Shown one piece after another: positions 16,296 through 25,770 of a stretch of 41,904 nt of DNA. The stretch lies in assembly GCA_900540395.1 (NCBI GenBank), contig UQFQ01000014.1, forward strand, positions 1 to 41,904, written 5' to 3'. The translations under genes were made by a program, and so were the position numbers. The DNA comes from an uncultured Mollicutes bacterium. Its GTDB lineage: Bacteria > Bacillota_I > Bacilli_A > RFN20 > CAG-826. Position 1 is the stretch's first letter. Every line of letters begins with the position of its first letter. The notes under the pieces are model-generated. The model was not told where the DNA came from. It made no database searches and worked only from the letters and a program-made list of their open reading frames with translations.

Positions 16296-17492
16296 ATGCG
16301 TTTACTTGATACTTATATCATTAATATCTTGAAGAACTATTCAGATATTAATCATCCATTAGGATGTGAAAAAATCGCTCGTTTGATTAAAGAAAAATAT
16401 GATGAGTCTTGTGACCGTAAAACCGTCCTTAAGACAATTCAAGAAATGCAAAAATTAGATGAAGAAACTGCTTTATCTGTGTATGGGGCTTTAATCTATT
16501 CTTGCGGAGTAAAAGGTTTTACTTTAGAAGATGCTAGTTTAAAAGAATTAGATGTTTCAACTGTTGTTAAATCTATTCTCGCCGATGAATCATTAACCGC
16601 TTCTTCTAAAAAAGACTTGATTGAAAAATTATGTGATACATTACCAAAAATCAAAAAAGAAAGACTTCTTAAAAGTTATAACTCTTTCTTTGAAAAAGTA
16701 AGTAATCAAAAAGAAGAATATGACTACTACAAAATTCTTCGTAATATTGATGATTTAATTGATTATAAAGGTTTAGGTGAGTTTCATATTTTGCTTAAAG
16801 GAAAAGAAGTTAATATCATTGCTCTTCCTCTTAGCAAAGAATTTGATACAAGCGATCCTTCATCTTCTAAAATTACACTTTATTACAACACTGGTGATTG
16901 GTTTAAAGAATTAACTCTTTCGGTTAAATCAATCACCAAAATTAACACACAAATTTCAATTGATAAATATGGTAAAGATGGACGTTACTACTATCAAAAA
17001 TATATTCGTTCTGTTAGTGAAAGTGACTCTTCCTTTGGCACAGGAGTATTTGGCTTTGTCACTACTGACTCACTTAACGGAACGAATAGAAATGTCTTTA
17101 CCATAACTTTTGATGAAATTGGCTTGCCTTATTTCATGCATAGCGAAAAGTCAGAATCATCTGATAGAGATAATGCTCTTTCATTTATCAGCTTTGCTAG
17201 TAAACAAGTAGATATCAATATTGAAACATTAGATTTAAATAACATTAAAGGAGTTCAAACATTCAAAGACATATATCAAAAAGCATCAGTTAACAAAAAT
17301 TATTTATTATCCGCTTTACAAGAATCAATGCTTATTTTAATTACTAGATTCTTTGAAGATATTAAAAGAGATGGTATTAATAAAGAAATACCATCTCTTC
17401 CTCTTCTTTTAGATTTATTAAATGAAGTCTTAGGTAATAGTATATTTATAGATATGTGGAAGCTATATTTCTCTTTAAAGTGTGCTTGTTAG
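16296..17492 (+). CDS. WYL-type transcriptional regulator
   Basis: A 398-residue protein with an N-terminal winged-helix pattern (LDTYIINILKNYSDINHPLG, then CEKIARLIKEKYDESCDRKT, VLKTIQEM). A long helical middle is followed by a domain that fits the WYL family in layout: residues about 150-190 (YYKILRNIDDLIDYKGLG) and 195-260 (KITLYYNTGDWFKELTL to YYYQKYIRSV). WYL domains sense ligands, often nucleotides, and many such proteins control defence or mobile genes. AAGGAGGTG stands six bases before the ATG, the strongest ribosome binding site of the region. It is divergent from the FtsH-like protease and may control it. The WYL call is from layout and is not certain. Confidence 0.65.
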   Translation: MRLLDTYIINILKNYSDINHPLGCEKIARLIKEKYDESCDRKTVLKTIQEMQKLDEETALSVYGALIYSCGVKGFTLEDASLKELDVSTVVKSILADESLTASSKKDLIEKLCDTLPKIKKERLLKSYNSFFEKVSNQKEEYDYYKILRNIDDLIDYKGLGEFHILLKGKEVNIIALPLSKEFDTSDPSSSKITLYYNTGDWFKELTLSVKSITKINTQISIDKYGKDGRYYYQKYIRSVSESDSSFGTGVFGFVTTDSLNGTNRNVFTITFDEIGLPYFMHSEKSESSDRDNALSFISFASKQVDINIETLDLNNIKGVQTFKDIYQKASVNKNYLLSALQESMLILITRFFEDIKRDGINKEIPSLPLLLDLLNEVLGNSIFIDMWKLYFSLKCAC

Positions 17493-18063
17493 GGGTTTAA
17501 TGATTAACCCAACTTTGAGTGCGATTTTACTTTATCTATCTTCTAAAAACCTATATTAAACTTTAAAAAGCCCACAAAATCTATTTTAATTTCAAAATAA
17601 ATAATAATTTATTTAACTTCTAAGTGAGGGGAACACTTTTTGACCAACATAAAAAAACTTCTTAAATAACTTCTAGCGATTTCGGTAAATTGCAATCGTC
17701 TTCAAAAAATACTAAAGTCTTTTAAAAAGATAACTGATATTTGTAATACAAAAAAGTGGCATATTAGTGCTTAAAAATTTACCCACAAATTCTATTATTG
17801 AGCCAAATTTTTTCATATTTTTAAAAATACAATAAGTCTAAAATAAATGCAATATTACTAAAACGACTAAAAAATCATTTAGCAACATTAGTAATAGACT
17901 TTTTACTTCAAAAAGGTTTCGGACTATTAGTAGTTAAAATTACTCAGTGAAGCATAAAAAAATTAATTAAAAATGTGGAATTAACAAACTTTTTTACTAA
18001 ATTAATTATTTTAAAAATTTAAGCTGCTATAAATGTCTTCGGAAAATCCTAAAATAGGCATTA
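17493..18063. other. Non-coding region between the WYL-like gene and the flippase
   Basis: No gene seen. It holds an inverted repeat at 17853-17896 (TATTACTAA with TTAGTAATA, 26-nt loop), which could end transcripts from the polysaccharide operon. Otherwise it is simple AT-rich sequence. Confidence 0.6.
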
Positions 18064-19563
18064 TCAATCATCTGTTTTCTTATTTTTAATAAACGGCCTC
18101 TTAATTAAGCCAAAAACTTGTTTTGTGGTTGTGACAACAAACTCATCTCTAAAAATCATCTCGAGAAGGTAATATAAAGCAGCACCAATAATAATAGCTA
18201 CTACTATCTCAACCCACACATTTAAGTTTACAAAATAGATGAATAAGAAAACTGCAACTGCCATTACAACTGAGCTAATCAATGGTTTAATTGATGGCAT
18301 AAAAACATCTTTATAATTAATAAACTTATAGGAGAAAAAAATCAAGAAAGGTAATTGAATAAATTCAGCAACCGTTCTACCGATAGATGCTCCAATTGAT
18401 TGAGTAAAAGGAATTAGACAACAGCACACTATAATATTGGCTACACTAGCACCAAAAATAATTAGTGTTTGTAGGCCGATTTTGTTCATTGGTCTAAAGT
18501 ATATATTCCCAATTAAAGCGTTTAATGGTGAAAACAAAATTGCTGGGGCCATAATTAAAACACAATAAATGGACTTAAAATATTCATCACCTAAAAATGC
18601 AGGAACGAAAATATATGAAATTGCTGAAATTCCAAATGCCAAAGGAAGGACGCATGGCCAAAATGCAGAGAATATTTTTTTAATTTTATTTTTAATCTCA
18701 TTAAAATCTTTTTTCGCAAATAGATAAGACATTCTTGATAAAGAGATAATACTTAAGGAGCCGGCTAATGTTTGTAATATTTGAATTATTTTCGCGGCTT
18801 GTCCAAAATATCCACTTTCCGCATCCTCGTAGCCGAATAACCCTAACAAAGTTTGATTTAAACTGTAAAAAAGAGTAACTGCTAGAGCAGGTAAAAAATA
18901 TGAAAATGAATTTTTAATACTTGGTAAAATATCTTCCTTAAAACCGATTTTAGCAAAACAAAGTTCTTTTTTTCCAAAAGAAAAATACATAATTAAAGTT
19001 GCGGCAAGTTGACCTAAACCCATTATCAAAGAATAAATTAATAAATCATTTATATCTTTTACTAATACAAAAATAAATATAGTTGTTACAATTCTTACTG
19101 TGATGTTTCTTAAACTAATTGAAACAAATCGTTCTTGCCCTTGAAAATAAAAAGTTGGATCAAGGATAGCCGCAAATATAAAACATGAAAGAGCTAAAAA
19201 AATATAAAGCGAATTAAGATCGTTAGAATACAAAACAAATGTGAATATAAAGAAAGCTAGGATAGTTAAGGCTCCTAAAATAAGTTTATTAACCATTATT
19301 GAGAAAAATGTTTTACTGCGCTTTTCTCTATCATCTCTTACTTCTGCAATCGCCTTTGTTCCATAATCAGCAAAGCCAAAAGTAGCTACTAAAACAAAAT
19401 AAGTAACTATTGAGTAAAAATAGGAATAAATTCCATTATTGTCAGGCCCCAAAACACGAGAAATATATGGAGCCGTTATCAATGGAACTAACATACTCAA
19501 TATTTGGTAGATAGCGTTAAAAATTGCATTAATTTTTATAGATTTAGTCTTAAATAATTTCAT
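18064..19563 (-). CDS. Wzx-type polysaccharide flippase
   Basis: A 499-residue MOP/MATE-superfamily membrane protein of the oligosaccharide flippase family, with about 12-14 hydrophobic segments. The start KINAIFNAIYQILSMLVPLI then TAPYISRVLGPDNNGIYSYF is the hallmark of Gram-positive capsule and O-unit flippases. It moves the lipid-linked repeat unit across the cytoplasmic membrane before polymerisation. AAGGA stands about eight bases before the ATG. It is the last gene of the minus-strand polysaccharide operon, 131 bp after the preceding glycosyltransferase. The basic C-terminal tail is typical. Confidence 0.92.
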   Translation of the reverse strand: MKLFKTKSIKINAIFNAIYQILSMLVPLITAPYISRVLGPDNNGIYSYFYSIVTYFVLVATFGFADYGTKAIAEVRDDREKRSKTFFSIMVNKLILGALTILAFFIFTFVLYSNDLNSLYIFLALSCFIFAAILDPTFYFQGQERFVSISLRNITVRIVTTIFIFVLVKDINDLLIYSLIMGLGQLAATLIMYFSFGKKELCFAKIGFKEDILPSIKNSFSYFLPALAVTLFYSLNQTLLGLFGYEDAESGYFGQAAKIIQILQTLAGSLSIISLSRMSYLFAKKDFNEIKNKIKKIFSAFWPCVLPLAFGISAISYIFVPAFLGDEYFKSIYCVLIMAPAILFSPLNALIGNIYFRPMNKIGLQTLIIFGASVANIIVCCCLIPFTQSIGASIGRTVAEFIQLPFLIFFSYKFINYKDVFMPSIKPLISSVVMAVAVFLFIYFVNLNVWVEIVVAIIIGAALYYLLEMIFRDEFVVTTTKQVFGLIKRPFIKNKKTDD

Positions 19564-19694
19564 TTCAAGTTTCCTTTATTTTCATGGAATTAATCCTAAT
19601 ACAAATAGATTTCATGGTTACTATGCCTTATAGTATTTTCAATCTTTTTTAGGTACGATTCAATTTTTAAAATCTTGGACACCTAGAAAAATCA

Positions 19695-20705
19695 TCAAAA
19701 TAATTTGTTTTTAAGGTTCTTTAAAACGATAAAAATTAGATAATATATTAAAAATAAATGCTTTTTGAACAAAAACCATGCAATTCTTTGCTTAAAATTT
19801 AAATTAGTAGTATTAGAAATACTTACTATATTTACAATACATTTATTCTCAATAAACGAAACTAAACTTTTATTTTTGGATAAACGTGCTGTCTTGTTCG
19901 ATACAATATAATAGTTAGTAATGTTCAATATGTCCTCACATAACGAACTTAAATAAATGTTTAATTCTCTTTCTGATTGATGACGATTTATTATTGAAAG
20001 GAATTCGGAAAAATAGTATAAAATTTTACTAATTGATTTATTATTTAAAGTTCTAGAAAGAGAGTTTTCATTTATATAATAACAATATAACGGCTTGTTA
20101 AGTAGTTTTAAACCCGAGAATGAATCGTCTAAAAAGACATTTAATAAAAAAACTCTATCTTCTCCTAAAGTTAAATTTGGTGAAAACCTAAATTTTGAAA
20201 AAGTCTTACTGCAAAAACACTTATTCCAAACTGAACTATTAATCCAATTTCTAGCAATTTCATTATCATAATTCAAAATATCTTCTTTATTAAGTGAATG
20301 TTTAGAGCCTACATGAGTTGTTTTGCTTGATGGACTTATGGAGTAAAATCCAAACTGAATAATTTGAGGATTATTGTCGTTTATAAACAAATTAATTTCT
20401 TCTAAACAATTTGATACTAGTTCATCATCTGAATCTAAAAACATAAAATAATCGCTAACTAGGTTTTCAAGCCCTGTATTTCTCGCCGCTCCGCTTCCCC
20501 TATTAGGCGTCCTAATATATAAAATGTGTGGATTATTTAATTCTTTAACATAATCATCTATAGTAAAATCTTTTGAACCATCATTAACGATAATAAGTCT
20601 ATAATTTTCGTAATTTTGACTAATAACTGAATTAACACATCTTCTAAAAAAAATTATATTTGTATTGTAGCAAGGCACAATTATATCGAATGAATTTTTT
20701 TTCAT
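19695..20705 (-). CDS. GT2 family glycosyltransferase
   Basis: About 336 residues. The GT-A fold opens with FDIIVPCYN, followed by CVNSVISQNYENYRLIIVND, then GSGAARNTGL and the DxD-type metal site FLDSDDE at about residues 90-100. Later HVGSKHSLNKEDIL and a TLGEDRVFLLNVF motif fit the family. It adds one sugar from a nucleotide-sugar donor on the cytoplasmic face. I use ATG at 20705, which has GGAAAGG nine bases upstream; the ATG six codons earlier has no ribosome binding site. The hydrophobic C-terminal 40 residues suggest membrane contact. Confidence 0.88.
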   Translation of the reverse strand: MKKNSFDIIVPCYNTNIIFFRRCVNSVISQNYENYRLIIVNDGSKDFTIDDYVKELNNPHILYIRTPNRGSGAARNTGLENLVSDYFMFLDSDDELVSNCLEEINLFINDNNPQIIQFGFYSISPSSKTTHVGSKHSLNKEDILNYDNEIARNWINSSVWNKCFCSKTFSKFRFSPNLTLGEDRVFLLNVFLDDSFSGLKLLNKPLYCYYINENSLSRTLNNKSISKILYYFSEFLSIINRHQSERELNIYLSSLCEDILNITNYYIVSNKTARLSKNKSLVSFIENKCIVNIVSISNTTNLNFKQRIAWFLFKKHLFLIYYLIFIVLKNLKNKLF

Positions 20706-20893
20706 GTTGTTTAACCTTTCCATTTTATAGTTAGTTTGATATTTATAAAAAACTCTAAATCATAAGTTTTTCAAAAAATTATGCTAGGCTTATTTCCTTT
20801 TATTAATTTTCAGTTTAATTTCTAAAACACTTTAAAAATTTTCTGGAAATTATTTTTTTATTATATTAACTTTTTATAATATTTTCAAAAGCA

Positions 20894-21019
20894 TTAAACG
20901 AATTTGATCATCGCTCTTTCAAACGTTGCTGCTGCTACAGCTTCAATAGTACAACTACGACCAATTTTAAAAAATTTATTTAAACTATTAAAAACATCAT
21001 TCGCAAGATAATACAAAAA
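20894..21019 (-). pseudogene. C-terminal fragment of a lost gene
   Basis: Between two genes of the operon, the minus strand reads FLYYLANDVFNSLNKFFKIG, then RSCTIEAVAAATFERAMIKF, V and TAA, with a TGA just upstream. The composition looks like real protein (balanced, non-repetitive) but there is no start. I do not recognise the family. The 322-bp gap it lies in is the largest inside the otherwise tight cluster from 18064 to 29253, which suggests a deleted gene. Confidence 0.35.
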
Positions 21020-21045
21020 TCACAAATGAACTCCAACTTTATAAT

Positions 21046-21978
21046 CTACCTCTTTATAAATTCATTAATTTTAATTAAAAGATCGTTTTTAGAAACTTCT
21101 GAAACAAAAATGCTTTCCTCACTTCGAGTCCTCCCATTAAAATATATTGCTAAATTATTTCCATTCACGACAACGGTTGGCTTATAAACTGCGTCTCGAC
21201 ACTTCTTTCCAGGGCCGATTAAAGGATTTATATTCTCTAAATCTTTAAAATAAGGAAAATTAGTTTTTCTACAAAAAGCAACATTTATATATGCTTTGTT
21301 GATGTTTAAATAGCCTATGTAAAAAAGAATATAATAATCACCAACTGTCAGCAAATCGCCAAAAGCAACCTTACTAAAATTATAATAATGACTTCCTTTC
21401 ACAAATATGGGGTTTAGCTTATACTTAATTGCATTGTTTTTCTCTAAATCATCAATTTTGCAGAAACAAATATTATCAGGTTCAAAAGTTTCTCCACTAG
21501 AATAGAATAGCAAAATATCATCAAATACTTTATAAGCACACGGATTCATTACAGAACTATTTTCATAATTTTCAGTTGGCGATAAAAAAACGTCGTCTTC
21601 ATTAATACAAGATACATCTTTTAAATTTCTTTTGTAAATATAACTTCTCCCATTAATTTGTAAAGTAAAAAATATATAAGTTTTAGCGCCGTTGCAATAA
21701 AGTGATGCCCTATTTAGTAATATATTTTTCTGCTTTAAACTTTTATCAAATAAAATCGTTTTTATTTTAGAAATACTTTTATCTTTGTTTATTTTAAACA
21801 AATCAATGCTATTATCTCTACGATTTGAAACAACCAAATAATTTACTTTTTCATTTGTAAAAATACATGGATCAAAAAAGGAGTTACCTTGTTCAAATAA
21901 AACCAACATTTTGTTTTTTAAAAACGGTTTTTTAATTAATTTTTCTAAAAAAATTTTCAAGCGAATTTTATTTATCAT
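21046..21978 (-). CDS. Beta-propeller protein, GH43/GH32-like
   Basis: A 310-residue protein that looks like a five-bladed propeller related to glycoside hydrolase clans F/J or to glycan-synthesis proteins of that fold. Repeating blades are visible: FFDPCIFTNEKVNYLVVSNR, LLNRASLYCNGAKTYIFFTL, AYKVFDDILLFYSSGE, FSKVAFGDLLTVGDYYILFY and YKPTVVVNGNNLAIYFNGRT. It has no signal peptide, so it should act in the cytoplasm, where some relatives are glycosyltransferases rather than hydrolases. The stop is followed by the 322-bp gap, and the start overlaps the upstream GT4 gene by 11 bp. Exact activity unknown. Confidence 0.55.
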   Translation of the reverse strand: MINKIRLKIFLEKLIKKPFLKNKMLVLFEQGNSFFDPCIFTNEKVNYLVVSNRRDNSIDLFKINKDKSISKIKTILFDKSLKQKNILLNRASLYCNGAKTYIFFTLQINGRSYIYKRNLKDVSCINEDDVFLSPTENYENSSVMNPCAYKVFDDILLFYSSGETFEPDNICFCKIDDLEKNNAIKYKLNPIFVKGSHYYNFSKVAFGDLLTVGDYYILFYIGYLNINKAYINVAFCRKTNFPYFKDLENINPLIGPGKKCRDAVYKPTVVVNGNNLAIYFNGRTRSEESIFVSEVSKNDLLIKINEFIKR

Positions 21979-23137
21979 ATTTTAGCAAAGACCTCATTAA
22001 TTCTAAATAATTATCAAGAAAAACCGAATTAGTAAAATTGTCGGCATAAAGTAGTTGATTTTCTTTTCCCATGTCCTCCAGTTCTTTCTTACTTAAATTA
22101 CTTACATAATTAATCTTATCAATTAATTCTTCAAATGTTTTATAAAAAAGTATTCCTTTACTTTTCCCATAAAAATATTTATTCCCTCCTGTAAAAGAAC
22201 AAATAATCGGTACACCTAAAGAAAGTACCTCAAGCAAAACAATGTCAAAATATGTCTCTCTATTTGGCAAAATAAAAATATCCGAAGCGTGTATCAATGA
22301 TCCAGCATCGTTAGTCCAACCAACCTCAATCCAATTTTTTTCATTTTTAAATCCCTTCAAAGGATACTCTTTACCTCCAATTAAAAATGTATATTTTTTT
22401 TGATTTTTAAATTCATTAAATACTTTTTTAACAATATCATATCCTTTCGTTTCAAGATGTCTACCAACGTAAGAAATAACAAAACTTTGTTCAGAAATAT
22501 TATATTTTTCTCTAAAATCTTCTCTGCTTAATTTAAATTCTTTCGCCGTAATTCCCGTTAAAAGATATACTACTTCTTTATTTTTAATTATCGTTTTATA
22601 ATCAGGCCATTCGCGAAAGTAAGCTTCATCAGAATATTTTGTTGGGTAGCAAATATAATCTGCTCTTAAATACGCAAACTTAACTAATTCATCAAAAAAC
22701 TTAGATCTTCTATTTTTTAAAAATATTTTTTCGAATCTTGTTAAAAAGGAATCCATGATTTCTACTTTAGGAGCAGATGGCGTATGATTTGTTAGAACAA
22801 CAATACCCTTATAATTTGCAAGAAAATTTCTTTCTTTATATAGACTAAAACACTCGTTAAAATGTATGATATCAAATTGGGAGAAATCCAGATTGTTATA
22901 ATGCTCCCCCTTCTTAAGGTGTTTTATAAGTGCAATATTGTGTAATAATCTGTAAAATTGTTTAAATAAATTAGGCAATTTGAGATAAAATTTCTTGAGC
23001 TTGCCAGTATTCATGGCATCATAATTCAATAATACAATTTCATTGCCTTTATAATTCTTTAATAAGTTATAAAGATATCCACTAGGCCCCCCACTATCAC
23101 TTATTTGTTGTTTGTTGAAATAAATCAAAATTTTCAT
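21968..23137 (-). CDS. GT4 family glycosyltransferase
   Basis: About 389 residues with a GT-B fold. The N-terminal part has MKILIYFNKQQISDSGGPSG, the glycine-rich opening of GT4 enzymes, and FDIIHFNECFS. The C-terminal domain carries FVISYVGRHLETKGYDIVKK, then FLIGGKEYPLKG, SDIFILPNRETYFDIVLLEV (the E-x7-E motif region) and IICSFTGGNKYF. It adds a sugar to the growing repeat unit. I prefer ATG at 23137; the in-frame GTG at 23155 would add six residues and overlaps the likely GGGAG site. Confidence 0.87.
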   Translation of the reverse strand: MKILIYFNKQQISDSGGPSGYLYNLLKNYKGNEIVLLNYDAMNTGKLKKFYLKLPNLFKQFYRLLHNIALIKHLKKGEHYNNLDFSQFDIIHFNECFSLYKERNFLANYKGIVVLTNHTPSAPKVEIMDSFLTRFEKIFLKNRRSKFFDELVKFAYLRADYICYPTKYSDEAYFREWPDYKTIIKNKEVVYLLTGITAKEFKLSREDFREKYNISEQSFVISYVGRHLETKGYDIVKKVFNEFKNQKKYTFLIGGKEYPLKGFKNEKNWIEVGWTNDAGSLIHASDIFILPNRETYFDIVLLEVLSLGVPIICSFTGGNKYFYGKSKGILFYKTFEELIDKINYVSNLSKKELEDMGKENQLLYADNFTNSVFLDNYLELMRSLLKYDK

Positions 23138-23164
23138 ATGCTCTTCATCTCCCACATAAAAAAT

Positions 23165-24250
23165 TTACATAAAGAAAAACTCATAAGGTACTACTCCATA
23201 CCACTCCGGTCTTAAAAGATTAATTCCTAAGAAAAACAGTAATGCTAAAAATATACAAAAATATTTAATATTTGAACACAAAAGTAACCTATTTTTTATT
23301 ATATAGCCTTTTGGAGATTTATAATTATCTAATACATTAGGGACAAAAATAATCAAATAAATTTCAAAAATCGATGAAATTCGATTGAATATGTTCATTC
23401 TCATTACTAGAGCCAGACAACATAAAGCTACAATAGAAATTGTCATTAAAAGCGACGAATTCATTAGTCTATCTTTTTTCTCTGTCCTATAGTGCAAATA
23501 TCCACAAGAAATAAAAATTAAAAATGTTTGCAAAAACATAAGAAGCGAACCAAAGTAATTTGAGTCGGCAAACTCAGAATTTATATACGCTAGATAATAG
23601 TCGCCCAGAATATTTGCTCCTAGCATAAAAATTTCTTTATAAATAAGAAAAGAAACGGCCCCCATACTAATTATAAAAGTATTAAGAAACTTGAATCTTG
23701 AAAGCATTTTAATAATAATTAAAATCAATCCCATTAATGCTGTCTTATGGAAAAAGAAACCAATAATTATACCAAGTAAGTAAATTAAATAGTTGTTATT
23801 CTTTAAAAATTTAAAGAATAAAAGCATTATTGCTATTGCGATAGCTTGTCGCATTATGTTCATGTAATTAAAATAATAATTTAAAAATACATATAATAAA
23901 GTGGATAAGAAATAATCTTTCGAATTATTTTTGATAAATACATAAACAGATAGATTGATAAATATTGATGTTACAAATATTAATGACTGAGGATTTCTAA
24001 ATATTATATAAAGTATTTTACACAGTAAACTAAACCCATATTCATATCTAAATTCAGAAAAAGTCCAATCATTAGTTTGCCCAATATTGTTAAAAGCTTC
24101 ATAAAATTGCAAAGTATCAACGCCGACGGTATATTTTCGCAGTCCAGCCATCAAAGAAAGTATAATAAAAGATAATAAAAGTGCTGTTTTTCTTTTTAAA
24201 AAAACAAAAAATATAATAATCAATAATATAATTAAAAAATACAAAATCAT
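23165..24250 (-). CDS. EpsG-like polysaccharide polymerase
   Basis: A 361-residue, very hydrophobic protein with about 10 membrane segments. The family marker is in the first loop: LMAGLRKYTVGVDTLQFYEA, the GLR...G-x-D-T...Y pattern of EpsG/Wzy-like polymerases. It is followed by NIMRQAIAIAIMLLFFKFLK and FFFHKTALMGLILI, equally typical. Such proteins join lipid-linked repeat units outside the membrane. It begins one base after the stop-to-start junction with the upstream gene and has no clear ribosome binding site, so translational coupling is likely. Confidence 0.88.
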   Translation of the reverse strand: MILYFLIILLIIIFFVFLKRKTALLLSFIILSLMAGLRKYTVGVDTLQFYEAFNNIGQTNDWTFSEFRYEYGFSLLCKILYIIFRNPQSLIFVTSIFINLSVYVFIKNNSKDYFLSTLLYVFLNYYFNYMNIMRQAIAIAIMLLFFKFLKNNNYLIYLLGIIIGFFFHKTALMGLILIIIKMLSRFKFLNTFIISMGAVSFLIYKEIFMLGANILGDYYLAYINSEFADSNYFGSLLMFLQTFLIFISCGYLHYRTEKKDRLMNSSLLMTISIVALCCLALVMRMNIFNRISSIFEIYLIIFVPNVLDNYKSPKGYIIKNRLLLCSNIKYFCIFLALLFFLGINLLRPEWYGVVPYEFFFM

Positions 24251-24251
24251 T

Positions 24252-24911
24252 TTACTGGTTTAGGCGACACTTATCAGTACACTCTCCTTCGTAGAGCCAT
24301 TTTTCGAAATCGAAATAATATTCAAATACTCTCTTTCCAGTTAGTCCATAATAACAAGTCAAGTCGTCCACTTCACGTTTTTTTAAGTCTTTTCTTACAA
24401 AACAAACGTTTGGGTCATCATATTTACAATGACTAAAAAGCACTTTTTTCCCTTTAAATAAAAGAAACGCGTCTAAGCAATCTTTATCAAATCCGTCTCT
24501 ATCAGAAAAAATAAAAAACATATTTTCAAAATTTATTCTTTTAAGTCTTCGATACCAAGCATTTTTTGCATCAGCAAAACTTTTATAATGCAAAAAATGT
24601 ATACGTATATCACCTAAAACTCCTATTGGATATTCTTTAGAACTATCATCAAATTGGAGTTCCAAGCTTAGATAATATTTAATATTGTTAACAAATTTAA
24701 TAAAATCTCTAGCCTCAAAAAATAAATTAATTGTTGGTGAAAGAAACTTCATAGAATATTTATGATAAAGCAGTCCTCCTATACAATTACACGAAATAAT
24801 AGAAAAATTTTGTCTTTTTTTATCATAAACCTCGCTTTTTCGAAAAAAAGAAATTTTCTTCCCAATAATATTTACAATTTTTCTTTTAGCCTTTAAAAAT
24901 ATGTTCACCAT
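24252..24911 (-). CDS. DUF1919 family polysaccharide protein
   Basis: A 219-residue protein that fits DUF1919: FSIISCNCIGGLLYHKYSMK, then FLSPTINLFFEARDFIKFVN, YPIGVLGDIRIHFLHYKSFA, DAKNAWYRRLKRINFENMFF and FIFSDRDGF. Members occur in capsule and exopolysaccharide clusters and are thought to act in glycan transfer, but the reaction is not established. It overlaps the upstream GT14-like gene by 26 bp, the largest overlap in the operon. Confidence 0.82.
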   Translation of the reverse strand: MVNIFLKAKRKIVNIIGKKISFFRKSEVYDKKRQNFSIISCNCIGGLLYHKYSMKFLSPTINLFFEARDFIKFVNNIKYYLSLELQFDDSSKEYPIGVLGDIRIHFLHYKSFADAKNAWYRRLKRINFENMFFIFSDRDGFDKDCLDAFLLFKGKKVLFSHCKYDDPNVCFVRKDLKKREVDDLTCYYGLTGKRVFEYYFDFEKWLYEGECTDKCRLNQ

Positions 24912-25770
24912 AAGTTACTTCTGCAATAATCTTATTTATAATATCATTATCAACATTAATATCAAATTTTCTAGCAATAAAATATTTCGAATTCATCATT
25001 TTTTTATATTCACCAATCTTCAAAACTTTAGGATTTGGTCCGCCTTCAGAAAAATCAACATAGAGCAAATTATCATTTGTCATTGTGTTCTTTAACGGAG
25101 AATTTTTAATTATAGTACTAAAGAAACATTCATCAGGGCATATAGACAGTGAAAATTCTTTAATATAATCAGGGTTTTCATTTAAAAATTTAAAAATTGT
25201 ATTAACCGCTCCCTTTGTAATAGTAAAAAATTCACTTGAAAATGAAAAATCATATCGAGTCGAAAATTTTCTTTTGAAAATTTTAAAAGTATGTCTTTTG
25301 CCACCAGTTAATATTAAATAGAAATTCCTAATTATTTTTATTAAAAAAACATTCTTAACTAAAAAACTAGGGTAAAACACTTCATTACGTTTTAAAAATT
25401 TATGCAAATCTTCATCAACTATTTTAAAATAATTACTACCATAATGTTCATTTAGAAATTCGTATGCAATTCGAGAAGATTTAATCAATAAATCCTGTCC
25501 AGATACAAGCCAATAGTAGATATAATCCTTTTCATTGGCTAAACGCAATAATTCTAATTCAGCAAGAACCGTTGAAATATGCGCCCATTTGACATCTAAG
25601 CGCTTATTGCAGATATAAACATTGTTTTTTTTGAGAATATCAGAATTATCATTCATTTTTAAATCACAATGAATGTAAATATCATAGAGATTTTCATCAA
25701 ATTGATTAATAAGTAAATTAACCTGCTTAGCATTCTTATAGCACAGTATTAGTACAGCGACCTTTTTCAT
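24886..25770 (-). CDS. GT14-type (core-2/I-branching) glycosyltransferase
   Basis: About 294 residues. The sequence KVAVLILCYKNAKQVNLLIN, then YDIYIHCDLKMN, VKWAHISTVLAELELLRLAN and YYWLVSGQDLLIK matches the bacterial branch of the core-2/I-branching beta-1,6-N-acetylglucosaminyltransferase family; the later SICPDECFFSTIIKN segment also fits. In capsule loci such enzymes often add branch sugars. The ATG at 25770 overlaps the upstream stop as ATGA, with AAAGG seven to eight bases before it; the TTG two codons earlier is a weaker choice. Confidence 0.85.
   Translation of the reverse strand: MKKVAVLILCYKNAKQVNLLINQFDENLYDIYIHCDLKMNDNSDILKKNNVYICNKRLDVKWAHISTVLAELELLRLANEKDYIYYWLVSGQDLLIKSSRIAYEFLNEHYGSNYFKIVDEDLHKFLKRNEVFYPSFLVKNVFLIKIIRNFYLILTGGKRHTFKIFKRKFSTRYDFSFSSEFFTITKGAVNTIFKFLNENPDYIKEFSLSICPDECFFSTIIKNSPLKNTMTNDNLLYVDFSEGGPNPKVLKIGEYKKMMNSKYFIARKFDINVDNDIINKIIAEVTYGEHIFKG

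Noticed and set aside
17755..17766. AAAAGTGGCATA, similar to a unit of array C
   Set aside because: A single short match with no periodic partner; not enough to call a second end of the cassette.
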